Under the pieces are notes generated by a model. That model saw only the letters and a list, made by a program, of their open reading frames with translations, did not search any database and was not told the DNA's origin. This document shows positions 22,201 to 32,246 of a stretch of 64,000 nucleotides of DNA, in pieces. Origin of the DNA: Blattamonas nauphoetae (taxonomy: Eukaryota; Preaxostyla; Oxymonadida); assembly GCA_033064195.1 (NCBI GenBank), contig JARBJD010000275.1, forward strand, positions 1 to 64,000, written 5' to 3'. Position 1 is the first letter of the stretch, and every line of letters begins with the position of its first letter. Both the position numbers and the translations under genes were made by a program.

Positions 22201-24229
22201 CCCCCTCCCGACTGAACTGCCATCTTTCTTCGTCAATCCATCTTCATTCATCTCCCCTTCAGTCCCCGAGTATGTCAAGGATTTGATGAGAATCATCATC
22301 ACAACGTTCCACATTAAACCCCCAAGACAAGTTACAAACCCAAAGCATTTTCTTCCTCTCAATCAACAGTTGTCAAATCCATCTGATGACCCATCATCAA
22401 TTGCTCCCTCGCCGTCAGTCGAATCTGGCATTACTCTCGATGATGGAGAAACAGGTTCGATCCAGGAACAAGTTGGTGACATGGAGTTATCCAAGTCTCA
22501 AGAACAATTAAAACCTTCCGTGTCAACATCAACCCTGAAGAAACTTCGCCCTTTCAACTCTCGCAGTCACAACCTTTCACAGGATTCCATCAATTTCATC
22601 AATCTTCACACAGCAGTTGACTGTGGAGAATTTTTCTACACAAACCCTCTTCCAGAAGGCACAGACCCCAATTCAATGGATGAAGTTCTTTTCATCTCTC
22701 CATATCCCACATTGGTGAGACAAAAACCCAAAACCACTCAATCTGGATCAAGGACAACACGCCGTCTTGTCAACACAAGGAAGAATTTCGGAATTGCTAT
22801 TCCAATCGCAGTACCTTTTTCGCCGCTGAGAATGCAGCGTTTGGAAGCAGCAAAAATCCTTGAAACAGACTTGTGTGGAACAGACTTCCTGATGCTATGT
22901 ATTTGGCAGATCCTCTCGATGGTCTCTCGAAAGAAAATGGATGAGATTTCCGAGTCCCTCGATCACACTCCTTCAGAGGAGTCGATGAAACAGTCGAGTG
23001 ACCAATCTTCTGATCTTGCATCAAAACAACCCTCAAAAGAAGAGGAACAACGAAGATCATGGGAACGACGTGAACGATTGAATGAATATGGACAACTTAT
23101 TTTCAATCTTCTCAATTCATCATTCTTCCCTGCATTTGTCTGTGCTTATCGATCACTCGTCGTGAATGAAGTTGTTGCCCAAGCCGGACTCCTGACACTT
23201 GCATCCTTCTTCAGATTGCTCAAGGGATGGCTCTATTTTCACTCACAAGAAGCCAAGAACGACAACGAACAAAGCGGAAAACAAAAGAAGAATGAACAGA
23301 AGTCAATTGAAACCGCCTCACGTTCTTCTAGGTTGAACAAGACAATTACCAATAGCAAACAATCACCCTCTTCGAAGAGAAGGCCTCCTCAGCCAAAACA
23401 TGAAGAAACCGATGATTCTTCGGTAAATGAAGAAGACAGAGATGATACCGCCCCAAACCAATTTTTGGATGTCAAACTTCCGAACAAGGAGATCCAAACG
23501 AATTCACAAAAAGAAACTCTCCCATTCACTGAATCAATTCGTCAAAAGTTCCAGAACAAGGATGATCCCGACACAATCTCCATGTCACCGTCTTTGACTC
23601 CCGCTGCGCTCTATACTCTGATGCCTTCTCTCCCAGGATTTCCTGTTCTCTTCTCTCTTCAGCTTCCGCAACTGTTCATTTGGGATGCAGTATGCAGTGC
23701 CCTCATGATCCACCCTCATTTGAGCAATCTTGGCACCTATCTCACTGATTTGCTTTCATCATGTCTCAAGCTCTTCAGAATATGTGTCGTGAATGAAAGC
23801 AAGTCAGTCTCTCGTGAAAACACTCAACCGGATCACCTCTCTCGCAACGACAGTGTTCCTCCGGAAGACAAAATCAGGACTCCTCATAAACAGAATCAAT
23901 CCATGAAACTTACAGAACACCAACCTTCACTTCACGAGAGTAGTTCAGACCAAATTCCACTCAACGCAGTACCAGTCACGTATGAGGAACAAAAAAGTGA
24001 AATGAAGGTCCCACAACCTGACCACTCGCCACAGAAACCTAGCAGTCCTCTCAAGTCAAAAACGTCAAGAAAAGCGAAGATCACTCCAGGGAATCGATCT
24101 CGAAAAGAAGAAAAAGCAGTCCATCCTCCAAGGTCAGACAGTGTCTCTGATCCTGACGTCGTTAAGATTGAGACAGCTACCATTGAGAAGCCGAAGACCA
24201 AGCAAACCAAGAAAGCATCAAAACAATAA
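19274..24229 (+). CDS. Uncharacterised 1651-aa helical solenoid-like protein with basic tail
   Basis: One uninterrupted frame from ATG 19274. The N-terminal 350 residues are alternating amphipathic helices (for example LLSLNIDPLISSEIIKFFSD, IPLLEYAIQILDREN), as in HEAT/ARM-type solenoids. A long low-complexity acidic/basic segment (about 420-590, with DEEDGEDFFG) follows, then more helical blocks at about 600-800, 900-1030, 1190-1320 and 1430-1510. The last 140 residues are Lys/Pro/Ser-rich and end KPKTKQTKKASKQ, which could bind nucleic acid or carry a nuclear signal. No signal peptide or obvious transmembrane anchor. I cannot assign a family. Its stop codon lies only 86 bases from the stop of the convergent kinase gene, so their transcripts may overlap at the 3' ends. 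Confidence 0.8.
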   Translation: MKSTQSQDTIDLIQATSHFVDVVRMLDLCTEQGPIEISQKIHSFVSKPNSHQSDSAQLMKDKNLIELLSRVDLLKCEHQNQSSTLTINSTLEIDPDSNQFIDVLDQLPNSLNSVVTKPIGDFAKTPKTLFQFVHAAQTLLSLNIDPLISSEIIKFFSDVSSYPDLQRCVIVTDVISTIPKLLHKFPRCLPLVAQSILFSELTKRNLSSKYIAILINTLLHFFPTPEQDPQHREYSAELLKPSVTTMLIIVYKHASYRQFDVIPLLEYAIQILDRENPSLFLIVVSILNRFSHTIENPAGTPKVPASSKLGHTIHTTTTKKKSNEELKLQSMSYDCQQVSQQYFNDPVVDAFSISQSPLSSPMRSPSRMSTLSHTAVIYQQMVTQFRLKFSHTFVSMFSQMLINWFDCVLAGDSGTTITEDDVQSLLVQIDNEPIDSDDATQFSDPPRSSEDDNQSIQSFFSENEGMYQVPNLYEWSGNQNRTPFLSTTVRRQKESDEQKANALQQDSDRKRARQDQALEKSLMRMSPKQPRTRQEKGKEKETKGKTMGTHKTRTSTPFQQNQLEDRDEEDGEDFFGLFIKTLKILSLFLKTEHDGEQCFDDEELDEGQQDFAPSILSLLLPFSIHLLDTIHLSLSYWTAFDGIPLVTQRQPPANLCRYPKLVHTLFCCTSVLCKFSANLYSVSSDRESIASLFLDYIAGVLSLWRTMNPDAQMETNIEMSMTKQYTSDPLQDSGTTKQRTEGTILNKLFSPPVPLRMDSAMLMKIITNLCGLSEQALDLIVHCYPDAPKDAQKAMFISLCEHSSFVRVHSLALPSSNAFSLLKEKRKSVTSPTVSQLSAPQITNIGQRSRSGEFALQLAECRRSSEQNKTRQREMNDTQEDTQTAASQSTSQPPILSRDVMLCWQDRICILYTPLEKNTVHRLTQFTSHLSSSLFTLLCLSYPRFILQQDADTNAQWLISLSSTLLSQLPLLSSSLPLPTELPSFFVNPSSFISPSVPEYVKDLMRIIITTFHIKPPRQVTNPKHFLPLNQQLSNPSDDPSSIAPSPSVESGITLDDGETGSIQEQVGDMELSKSQEQLKPSVSTSTLKKLRPFNSRSHNLSQDSINFINLHTAVDCGEFFYTNPLPEGTDPNSMDEVLFISPYPTLVRQKPKTTQSGSRTTRRLVNTRKNFGIAIPIAVPFSPLRMQRLEAAKILETDLCGTDFLMLCIWQILSMVSRKKMDEISESLDHTPSEESMKQSSDQSSDLASKQPSKEEEQRRSWERRERLNEYGQLIFNLLNSSFFPAFVCAYRSLVVNEVVAQAGLLTLASFFRLLKGWLYFHSQEAKNDNEQSGKQKKNEQKSIETASRSSRLNKTITNSKQSPSSKRRPPQPKHEETDDSSVNEEDRDDTAPNQFLDVKLPNKEIQTNSQKETLPFTESIRQKFQNKDDPDTISMSPSLTPAALYTLMPSLPGFPVLFSLQLPQLFIWDAVCSALMIHPHLSNLGTYLTDLLSSCLKLFRICVVNESKSVSRENTQPDHLSRNDSVPPEDKIRTPHKQNQSMKLTEHQPSLHESSSDQIPLNAVPVTYEEQKSEMKVPQPDHSPQKPSSPLKSKTSRKAKITPGNRSRKEEKAVHPPRSDSVSDPDVVKIETATIEKPKTKQTKKASKQ

Positions 24230-24315
24230 TTTCGTGTTCATTTGTTCAACTTCACCGTATTCTTTTGCATTGATCTCGGATGCACAAACGCACATCAAGA
24301 GTGAGTTCGGATGTG

Positions 24316-25700
24316 CTACTGTTTTGTACTCTTGGAAATTGCCTCAAGAACTCGTTGTGAAGGTGGGGGGAGACCTGTTTGGTTTTCAGTTTTGTGAGTG
24401 GGACGGTACGGAATGTTTGTGCTGGGATATTTGGGCATCTGGTCGAGAGGAGTAGGGAGTGGGTTCTCTTGAAAGTAGGGATGATGGAGTGCATCATGAG
24501 CAGTCTGTCAAATATGAACTGAGAAAAACGTCGACACCATTCTCTGTGATGGATCAAGGGAAAGAAGCTGTGACAACAGATCTAGTCCATTTGGGGAGAG
24601 ATGTCGAAAGCGTTCTGAGAGAGTATGTCTGAAGAAATCTAAATAAATGCGAAAAATACTTGTAATTTTTAAAGACGAATGTTTTCGCCAACGGGAGAGA
24701 TGCAAAACCTGGCCATGACGTGTTGTTCGGTGTTCCCAAAAGTTGAAAGATTAAATCCAATTGATTGAATTCGCTTTGACCAGGAAAAAGAGGAAGACGT
24801 TGAAGAAGTTCCCCAAAAATGCAACCGGCTCCCCTATTTTAGAATAAGATTTAAATGATAGAGATACCAGATATCAACAGGGGTCGAGTAGTTTCGACTT
24901 CCCAAAAGAATTTCTGGTGGACGAAACCAGAGGGTAACAACACGAGGAGAATAATCTCTCACTCTCGACTCAAACTTTCGTGCCATTCCAAAATCTGCGA
25001 GTTTTAAGTTGCCATCATTTGTGTAGAGCAAGTTGGAGAGTTTGAGATCTCTAAGTTACATATATCATATCAATTTGTTAGAATCACAGGATACCTATGA
25101 ATTATCCATCTTGAATGAATGTAATCCAGAGCCGAGAGAAGTTGAAGCATCAATTGTTTGATCTCACTTTCCGTGAATGGATGATAGAGCTGATCCAGGA
25201 TTCCTGAAAGAGCATGTTCACAATACTCAAATTCAATGAATATGCTTTGGAAAGATGGGCAAAAAATAGATATATACTCTGTGGCACGGTCACCAACGAT
25301 GACATCATTCATCTTGACGATATTTGGATGCTTCAATATGGTTATCAATGAAAAATGGAAAAAATACATTCAATGACTTGAGAATCATGATTTCTCGAAG
25401 TGAGGTAGACGGAATACCACACATTTCCTGTTCGAGTTTGACTTGCTTTAGAGCGACAATCTTCCCGGATTGTTTATCCTTTGTCTTATCTTAACTCAAA
25501 AAAGGAGAACAAAGAAAACGTGAATGATAGAACCACCATACAAACACGACCATAAGTTCCTTCACCAATTTGAGCGATTTGTTGGAAATCTCTGAGACTT
25601 CTGCATGTCCCAAGTTGGAGGCGTGGAGGAAGGGTTGAAAACTGTTCCTATATGAAAGACTGTGTCAAAATAAGAAAATAAAAACCTCGACAGAATGCAT
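24316..25700 (-). CDS. Cyclin-dependent kinase of the CDK10/CDK11 type
   Basis: Nine exons on the minus strand: 25700-25686, 25647-25542, 25489-25368, 25330-25278, 25244-25095, 25050-24868, 24833-24660, 24628-24538, 24504-24316. Introns are 31-52 nt and all GT-AG; the joined product is 360 aa. Motifs in order: glycine loop [12 protein letters not shown]-site Lys in [10 protein letters not shown], the cyclin-binding helix PSTSLRE, catalytic HRDLKLSN, DFG, the activation segment [14 protein letters not shown], then [14 protein letters not shown]. The C lobe ends with PYFQENPLP. All catalytic residues are present. The sequence is closest in memory to CDK10/PITSLRE kinases (transcription and splicing control). 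The usual WYRAPE is WFRPPE. It is transcribed divergently from the solenoid gene at 41019. Only 23 bases separate its ATG from the target duplication of the 15-kb mobile nest, so its promoter has been displaced or rebuilt. Confidence 0.9.
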
Positions 25701-25881
25701 TGCGATCAGCCCTCATCACCACTGAGATGCGCAAATTTTTGGACACTTTTGATCGAATTCACCAGAATTTTGACACCTGAGATTTTCCACCAGAATTTGG
25801 ACACTTTTGAGTTCTTAAAAACCAGAATTTGGACACCACCAGATCTTGGACACCTCCGAAGCCGGAGGTGTCAATTGATCA

Positions 25882-28065
25882 GTTTTGCGAATCACATAAA
25901 AGGGTGCGAGCAGAGAGAGAAATGACGAGAAACAATGATTTAGAACAAAAACAGATCAATGGGTAGAATATAGTGAGAGGAAGGGTGTTGTTCAGTCGTG
26001 GATTTGTGTTCGGCAATAAGTCAACAATATAAGGTCTAAAATGAGGAAAGAAGGTAAAATCAAAAAGAGAGTCATACCATTGAATCACAACCAGTCTGAC
26101 GACGAGCATCGACTGCTGGACCATCGCTGAGACAGGTCTCGCTTGTGATCGACCACAATTCAATAATCAAGGTTCTAAAAAGAGGAGAATAGGTAAAAAA
26201 TCAAAAAAAAACAAAGAATCTTACCATCGGGTCACAATCAGGCCGATCACGACGAGATATTCCTGGTCAATCATGTAGTTGAATCTGTCAACCCTGTTAC
26301 AATTTGCTGGTGGATGATACGACCACCAATCACGTCCAGGGATTTGAGTGATGACAATGATTCCGTCTCTCCACTCGCGACTTCGTCTTTCTCGCTTCCC
26401 CTTCAGGTTGATGCGATTCTGTTCGCGTGTGTTGGAATCGGCGCTGACGATGATTCAGCCGACTCTCTCTCCACCCCACACGGCTCGGCACACTGTGGTC
26501 ACTCACCTTGTCCCTTCTTCTTCGACCAGCACTGCCCCGTCGTGCACTGCGCATTCCGACAACAAAACACCCGCTTCTTCCTCTTATCACCAGTAGTGTC
26601 CGAAGTCTCCTCACCCTCTCCTCCCCGATGAGTCGAGATGTCAGCCAAGTGCGAGGGCTCTTCTTCGCGTGGGAAGGGCAGGAAGCGGATGTTTGAGTGT
26701 CGGTGACGTTTGCAAAAGAATTAGCTGGTATGCTCATGAATATCTTGGGCACACTGAGGAGGGAGAATGTATCTCTGAGTGTGGATCAGGCCTGCCATTT
26801 CAACTTCCCTTTTGAAGATCTTCTTATTGGTGCGATATTTTCATGCAACGCTGTGTAGACAGGTATGAGGCAGTGATTTTGTGTCGATTTTTTATGCACC
26901 TTCAGGATTTTCGCATTCTCTGCGTCGAATTGTGTCTTTCAGAAGCGGTCATCCATCTGTCTACAAAGTGTGGGCGTGATCAGATCGCATGATCCAATAT
27001 TGTTTATCACACCGCAATTAAGGCTCTCCACGCTCTTTGAATCACGCCTTTTCACTTCCTCGTTTCTTGACTCCTCCAGCTCGGTTTCAATTGATATAAC
27101 ATGCTTATCCTTTTTTTGTTTCTCTCGTTCGTTATATCGAAGAAGGAAACACTTTAGATGATACGATCTTGCACAAGGCTGAAATCATATTGGAGAACTT
27201 ATCACCAATCATGAACACTACCGATTCCGACGGAGTCTTCTCGAGACTCGTTCATCAACGAAATGACAGTCCAGACGGTTTCTTTGCGGCGTTTCTGACA
27301 CTCCTGGCAAGTGGGCACAAATCGATTGTGCATCTCTCCCTCCAACTACTTCATTATATCACTTCTGCCATCATCTCCAGAATGCTGGATGAACCCGACA
27401 ACGAAACCAGATTGATTCAGACTCATCCATAAGGCTCAGTTCTCCAGATAGTTTTTGAACAGGTGTTGCCGCAACATGATGTATTGTCTGGCTGCAAATC
27501 TTCCAAAACTTTGATGAAACAACCAACGTCATTCCTCTCTCTTCTCGTGATCTTGCTTCACTACTCTCTATGTAAGACGCAGGGACAATGACGCGATGGG
27601 TGCCTTCTGCTGCGCCAGTGTGACATCTGGATATATGGGAAACGACCAGGATGGAAACGAATGGAACTGTCGAGGCTCTGCCCTTATTTGCACTGCAGCT
27701 GCGTGTGGACGCTTCCACTCATCTCGTGGTGGCAGGTGTGCGACACAATTGGACCCCCACCCTCCTCTTTTTACAACCTTGATATTGAATTGTAGTCCAT
27801 CACAACAAAGACTCAGATCAGCGATTGTGAAGCCATCGCTCGTCGTGTCAGACTGGTTGTGATTCAATGGTATGACTCTCTTTTTGATTTTACCTTCTTT
27901 CCTCATTTTAGACCTTATATTGTTGACTTATTGCCGAACACAAATCCACGACTGAACAACACCCTTCCTCTCACTATATTCTACCCATTGATCTGTTTTT
28001 GTTCTAAATCATTGTTTCTCGTCATTTCTCTCTCTGCTCGCACCCTTTTATGTGATTCGCAAAAC
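25882..28065. mobile_element. 2.2-kb TIR element carrying a host-gene fragment
   Basis: The ends are inverted repeats of about 225 bp beginning GTTTTGCGAATCACATAAAA (25882-26110 and 27840-28065), flanked by the 6-bp sequence TGATCA on both sides (25876-25881, 28066-28071). Six-base duplications with long terminal repeats are known for Polinton-type elements, but no capsid, polymerase or integrase sequence is seen here, so the class is open. The repeats themselves contain an intron-like stretch (GTATGAC...TTTTAG). The interior has a solenoid-like host gene fragment near 27150-27560. Non-autonomous. Confidence 0.6.
27150..27560 (+). pseudogene. Captured fragment of a solenoid-type host gene
   Basis: The plus-strand frame reads LHKAEIILENLSPIMNT, then DGFFAAFLTLLASGHKSIVH and LQLLHYITSAIISRML. 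After a break, IVFEQVLPQHDVLSG appears in another frame. The pattern (two short helical repeats, a conserved FEQVL block) resembles, from memory, a very large family of uncharacterised solenoid proteins in oxymonad genomes. No full-length relative is in the window. It lies inside the 2.2-kb TIR element, so it was probably carried in as passenger DNA. Confidence 0.45.
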
Positions 28066-28239
28066 TGATCACTCTCCAGTGATCTGCGATTACTGGCCTT
28101 TCCACTTCGAGGAGAAGGAAGTGTGAGTAATACTACCCTTGAATTGGTGTTAAATCAATGTAATAAGCCACTAAATGTGGAGAAACAATGTTAAATGAGT
28201 TAATGCGGCAGATCTGTCCCCTTGTTACTCTTTTAATTT

Positions 28240-29421
28240 GTGAAATCAATGACGGAAACAAATACCGTGCAGGCAGATCACCCGACTTGGGAACAGATGC
28301 TTCCAGGATTGCGCCAACTTGCCGATATGAAAGTTGAACTTGTCAAGCTCTTAACCGCCCTCCGAGATAATGACGAAGAACAGCTGCTCATTTATGAGAG
28401 AATGAGAGTCCCCGGAAACACACAGAGAACAATTGCACCTCTTTTCCACATTGCTCGATTGACAAGTGTGGCAACAGATCAGATACTTGGCATGGACTCC
28501 TCCGAGTGGCTCGGGATCACACCTCCCGAGGATCAATGGTTTCCAGGTGGAGCTCTGGTGGGCAATCCACCACCATTTCTGACACAGGACATGCAACGAT
28601 CTGTGTCTCCGGCCCCGGATGGAGGAAGAAGATGGACACCAGCTCCATTTCAAAATTTGGACCATCACAACCATGTACATTTCCTCCAACCGATGGAAGA
28701 ACAAGGTTCGACAATGGCTGATGAAAGATCTTTTGCTCAAGGGGGAGTTATGTTCGACGGCGAACTTATTTTGATGGCCAGATCCCTTCCTCAGTTCGAA
28801 TGGATAGAATACGATTTGGAAGATCTAAAGGAGAGGATGAAGGTCATCGGAAAGAATATTAAACAATATCACGATGTGGTTGCTGATGAAGTGGGACGCA
28901 GCCCACCTGCGCTGGACCTTGCCCTCAGGGATATTGAAACGGCGGCCTTCAACCTCGTTAAGTTGGGGGCGGGCTCGGCTTGTCTTGACTCCTCAGAACA
29001 GGAGTCAAGACGTACGGTTTACTTAATGACCCAGAAGGCCGGTGAAATTGTTAAAAAGATCAACGACATACGGATCCGATTTATCCTTAAATTACGACCA
29101 AAACCAACATTGACACCAGCGGAGAAAGAATCGGTGTTGAGACAGCAGAAATATATAGAAGAAGCAAGGGCAAATGCGGAAAGGGAGGAAGCGCAGAGAA
29201 GAGAACGTGATAGACGCGACAAGCTGTTTTTTCCAAAGGGCCCCGCAACGGGGCGCAGTTATCAGCAAAGACAGACTACACAGTATCCATCCAGAGGACA
29301 AATCCGCTTTGGCAGAACACCATCCCCTCCAAGGCGACAAACATCGAGACAAAGCACAGGACCGAGACCAAAGCAAGCCACACCAGCGTGGGAAACCAGC
29401 CGAAGGACACGACAAGAATAG
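28240..29421 (+). CDS. gag-like region of the DIRS-like fossil
   Basis: A 393-codon frame starting just inside the left terminal repeat. The N-terminal half is helical; the C-terminal 90 residues are rich in Arg, Gln, Ser and Pro, as in nucleic-acid-binding gag tails. It overlaps the start of the reverse-transcriptase region in another frame. Assigned by position and composition rather than by a recognised domain. Confidence 0.55.
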   Translation: MKSMTETNTVQADHPTWEQMLPGLRQLADMKVELVKLLTALRDNDEEQLLIYERMRVPGNTQRTIAPLFHIARLTSVATDQILGMDSSEWLGITPPEDQWFPGGALVGNPPPFLTQDMQRSVSPAPDGGRRWTPAPFQNLDHHNHVHFLQPMEEQGSTMADERSFAQGGVMFDGELILMARSLPQFEWIEYDLEDLKERMKVIGKNIKQYHDVVADEVGRSPPALDLALRDIETAAFNLVKLGAGSACLDSSEQESRRTVYLMTQKAGEIVKKINDIRIRFILKLRPKPTLTPAEKESVLRQQKYIEEARANAEREEAQRRERDRRDKLFFPKGPATGRSYQQRQTTQYPSRGQIRFGRTPSPPRRQTSRQSTGPRPKQATPAWETSRRTRQE

Positions 29422-31313
29422 ATCTCGGTGGAAGACTGCAATATTTTTGGAAAGAGTGGGAAGGATATGGATGGGGCGAGACAATCAGAAGCGGCATCTC
29501 AATCGAGTGGGAGAATGGCCCACCGACAAGCGCTGGATTCGGGTTCGAGCTCAGGCTCAACCCGAAGGAAAGGAATGGACTTCGTTCAACGATCGTGGAG
29601 GAGCTTCGAGATGGAGTCGTTCGCAAGGTAGACAGGAAAGTAGTCAAGTGCTGGAACCCTACGTTTGTCCTCCCAAAGAAGGACAACACTTGGAGGAGGA
29701 TCCTCGACTGCCGGAAGGTGAACGACTCAGTGCAAAAGCTCCATTTCAAAATGGAAAGCTATCCGGATGTCTCTCGACTTCTCACAGAGAACTGCTGGAT
29801 GTGCACTGTGGACATAAAGCATGCATATCTCCACGTCCCTCTTCACAGGGACGCGATGCCGTTCTTCGGTTTTTTGGTGGAGGGTCAAGCATACATGCAG
29901 ACGACCCTCTGTTTTGGATTAACGACGGCTCCACTAATTTTCACAAAGCTCATTCGGCCGATTATTGCGGAGTTCAGACCCATCTTCCCTCTGATGGCGT
30001 ATCTGGACGTCTTTATCATTTTTGGGGACACATGGACCGACGCTCAAGCAAACACTGGACGTGTGACGGACAAGCTAACATCTCTAGGTTTTCTGCTCAA
30101 CTGGGGGAAATCCCAGCTCAACCCATCGCAACAAATCGAATTTCTGGGTCTAAACTGGGATTCGACAAAACTCGAAGTGTCAGTAGGAAAGGACAAGAGG
30201 AGGAGATTGCGCGAGGCAGTAAAAGAGAGACTGAGACAGGTGAAGAAGGGTGGAAAGGTCAGAGCAAGGACGATTGCCTCTCTCATCGGCAAGATTCAGT
30301 CAATCGCCTTCGTTCAGGCGAATGCTTTCTTCCACAGCCGACATCTCGTCGCTTGGAAGGACAAGTTGGTGAACAAAAGTGGATGGGGTGGAGAGGATGT
30401 GATAGATATGGAGGCGAGGCAGGAATTAGAATGGTGGTTGGAAAGATTAAGGCACCCAATGGACCGGTCTATCCGTCCATTCAATCAGGCGATCGTTATG
30501 ATCACGGACGCGAGCGAGTGGGGATTGGGGGTTGTTTGGAAGAGAGGCGACAAGGAGGTGAGATGGCAGAGACAGTTCGCGGAGGGGACACTAATGTCCA
30601 GCAACAAGCGCGAAGCAGAGGCTGTGGCGATAGGATTTGGGGAAGGATTGAGGCGAGGATTGATACTGGAGCAAGACGACGTGTTGATCCTCTCGGACAA
30701 CACGACAGTGGTTCACGATATCAACAGAAGGAGCGCGGCAGTGACCCTCCTCGATCAATTCAAAAGATTGTTCGATCTATCCTCAATGAACAAGTGTCGG
30801 CTGTGGGCGGAACACATACCAGGCGTCGACAACGTGGTAGCCGACAGACTCTCTCGAATGAGGGACGCGACCGACTATTCGCTCAAAGATCAAGTTTTCG
30901 ACAGACTAATCAACATATTCAAGGTGGATCCAACAGTCGACGCGTTCGCGTCTCTCCACAACAGAAAGGTGACGCGATATTTCAGTTTACAGCACGAGCC
31001 GGAGGCAGCAGGCACAAACGCCCTCCTCCAGGATTGGACAAAGGAGCAGGTGGTGTATGCATTCCCACCTGTTCCACTCATTTCACGCGTGATCCAGAAG
31101 GCGAGACATTCGGGCACGACCATTCTTCTGGTAGTGCCGGATTGGGATACTCTCCAAGGGAAGATGGAGTTGGAGATGTTGGCATCAGATTCAGTCCTGC
31201 TGGGATGGACGTCGGAAGTGACGGAGGAAGGACCGAATCTCAGGGCGACAAAGAGCAGCAGACCTCCCGGGATGCTCAGAGCATTCTTGATGGGGAGGTC
31301 TGGGAAGGATTAG
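29388..31313 (+). CDS. Reverse transcriptase and RNase H region of the DIRS-like fossil
   Basis: The reverse-transcriptase fold is recognisable from WRRILDCRKVN, VDIKHAYLHVPL and FCFGLTTAP-like blocks. RNase H follows (ITDASEWGLG, SDNTTVVHDI, HIPGVDNVVADRLSR). A linker with DPTVDAFASLHNRK and YAFPPVPLI, typical of DIRS/PAT elements, comes after. Part of the fossil described at 28066-40796; not assessed for activity. Confidence 0.8.
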   Translation: MGNQPKDTTRIDLGGRLQYFWKEWEGYGWGETIRSGISIEWENGPPTSAGFGFELRLNPKERNGLRSTIVEELRDGVVRKVDRKVVKCWNPTFVLPKKDNTWRRILDCRKVNDSVQKLHFKMESYPDVSRLLTENCWMCTVDIKHAYLHVPLHRDAMPFFGFLVEGQAYMQTTLCFGLTTAPLIFTKLIRPIIAEFRPIFPLMAYLDVFIIFGDTWTDAQANTGRVTDKLTSLGFLLNWGKSQLNPSQQIEFLGLNWDSTKLEVSVGKDKRRRLREAVKERLRQVKKGGKVRARTIASLIGKIQSIAFVQANAFFHSRHLVAWKDKLVNKSGWGGEDVIDMEARQELEWWLERLRHPMDRSIRPFNQAIVMITDASEWGLGVVWKRGDKEVRWQRQFAEGTLMSSNKREAEAVAIGFGEGLRRGLILEQDDVLILSDNTTVVHDINRRSAAVTLLDQFKRLFDLSSMNKCRLWAEHIPGVDNVVADRLSRMRDATDYSLKDQVFDRLINIFKVDPTVDAFASLHNRKVTRYFSLQHEPEAAGTNALLQDWTKEQVVYAFPPVPLISRVIQKARHSGTTILLVVPDWDTLQGKMELEMLASDSVLLGWTSEVTEEGPNLRATKSSRPPGMLRAFLMGRSGKD

Positions 31314-31985
31314 GACGTGAGATTGGTTTGACTCGAGATGCGACGATTTGGTTTTTGGGAGGGTACAGCCCAGACACTGTCAACCAATACGCAGGTGTCA
31401 TTCGGAGATGGATTGAGGATGCAAGAGATGAGAACAGGGACTGGAGAGACATTACGGAACCACTTCTGGCGAACTTTATTGCAAAATGGTTTGAACGAAC
31501 CAGATCCACTAATTGGACGAACACGGCAAAAAGCGCTATCTCGCTTCTCTCACAAATGATCGGTAAACCACAAATTGGTGCATCTCTTCTAGTCTCAAGC
31601 ACGATGCGGGGAATAAAGAAGTTTCAGCCATTCAAGGCAAAATACCAAGATATTTGGGATGCAACGTTGATGGAAAAGGAAATCCACAAGAGATGGAAAG
31701 TGAAGGAGACCCTCTCTGACGAGGAGGTGATGGGGACACTTGCATCAGTTTTAATTCTTCATCATTCGTTCAGATTCTCTGAGATGGGGAGAATGAAAAG
31801 GGAGACGGTGGAGTTACACAGAGGACAAACAAGAGCAGTTATCAGGACAAGATTGAAGACTGGAGGTGGTGAGGACGAGAACATCGCCATCGAAGAATCA
31901 AGACTCACAGTGGGACAGAGAGTGATAGATTGGCTCCCTGAGTTGGATCGAAGGAGAGGACAAGGTTGGACAGGTCCGCTATTAG
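31270..31985 (+). CDS. Tyrosine-recombinase region (5' part) of the DIRS-like fossil
   Basis: A SAM-like core-binding part (YSPDTVNQYAGVIRRW) leads into the catalytic fold with HHSFRFSEMGRMK, which holds the family's first Arg and Glu. The region stops at the insertion of the Pack-MULE-like element; the rest of the fossil's recombinase region lies beyond it (34947-35116). It is in a different frame from the reverse transcriptase, as is common in this order. Confidence 0.7.
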
Positions 31986-32164
31986 GGGTGTCTCAATTTT
32001 CAGGGGAAAAACTCGATCCCAGGGGAGTATCTCAATCACAGGGGAGAATCTCGAACACAGGGGAAAATCTCAATCACAGGGGAAAATCTCAATCACAGGG
32101 GAAAATCTCGGGCCACAGGGGAAGAATGTCATATAACATAAGGATTGAAGAAGATAGAAATTTT

Positions 32165-32246
32165 GATCATTAGTGGTTTAGTGGTAATTATGACGGACTT
32201 TGAGACGGCGGACCCGGGTTCAATTCCTGTCATCGACTTTTTTTTT
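32165..32246 (+). ncRNA. tRNA-Gln-like Pol III unit in left terminal repeat of copy A
   Basis: A box TGGTTTAGTGG, an anticodon-loop-like CTTTGAG (would read UUG, Gln), B box GGTTCAATTCC, then a T9 run (32238-32246) that would stop Pol III. The spacing is tRNA-like, but the anticodon stem and acceptor stem do not pair, so it is not a normal tRNA. Probably a tRNA-derived transcription unit or a SINE head captured in the repeat. Confidence 0.6.

Noticed and set aside
26240-27100. Coding region on either strand in the left interior of the 2.2-kb TIR element
   Set aside because: Overlapping frames on both strands are Ser- or Arg-rich shadows without recognisable domains.
29174-31270. Long plus frame overlapping the reverse-transcriptase region as a separate gene
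   Set aside because: Its composition here is a shadow of the reverse-transcriptase frame; only the part after about 31270 looks like protein (recombinase region).
31986-32130. CRISPR-like array from the roughly 20-bp CACAGGGGAAAA repeats
   Set aside because: The units are directly adjacent with no spacers, lie in a eukaryotic transposon tip and recur inverted at the other end; they are subterminal repeats.
32165-32246. Functional tRNA-Gln
   Set aside because: The A box, B box and terminator are good, but the anticodon and acceptor stems do not pair. Four copies lie in transposon ends, so I call it tRNA-like.
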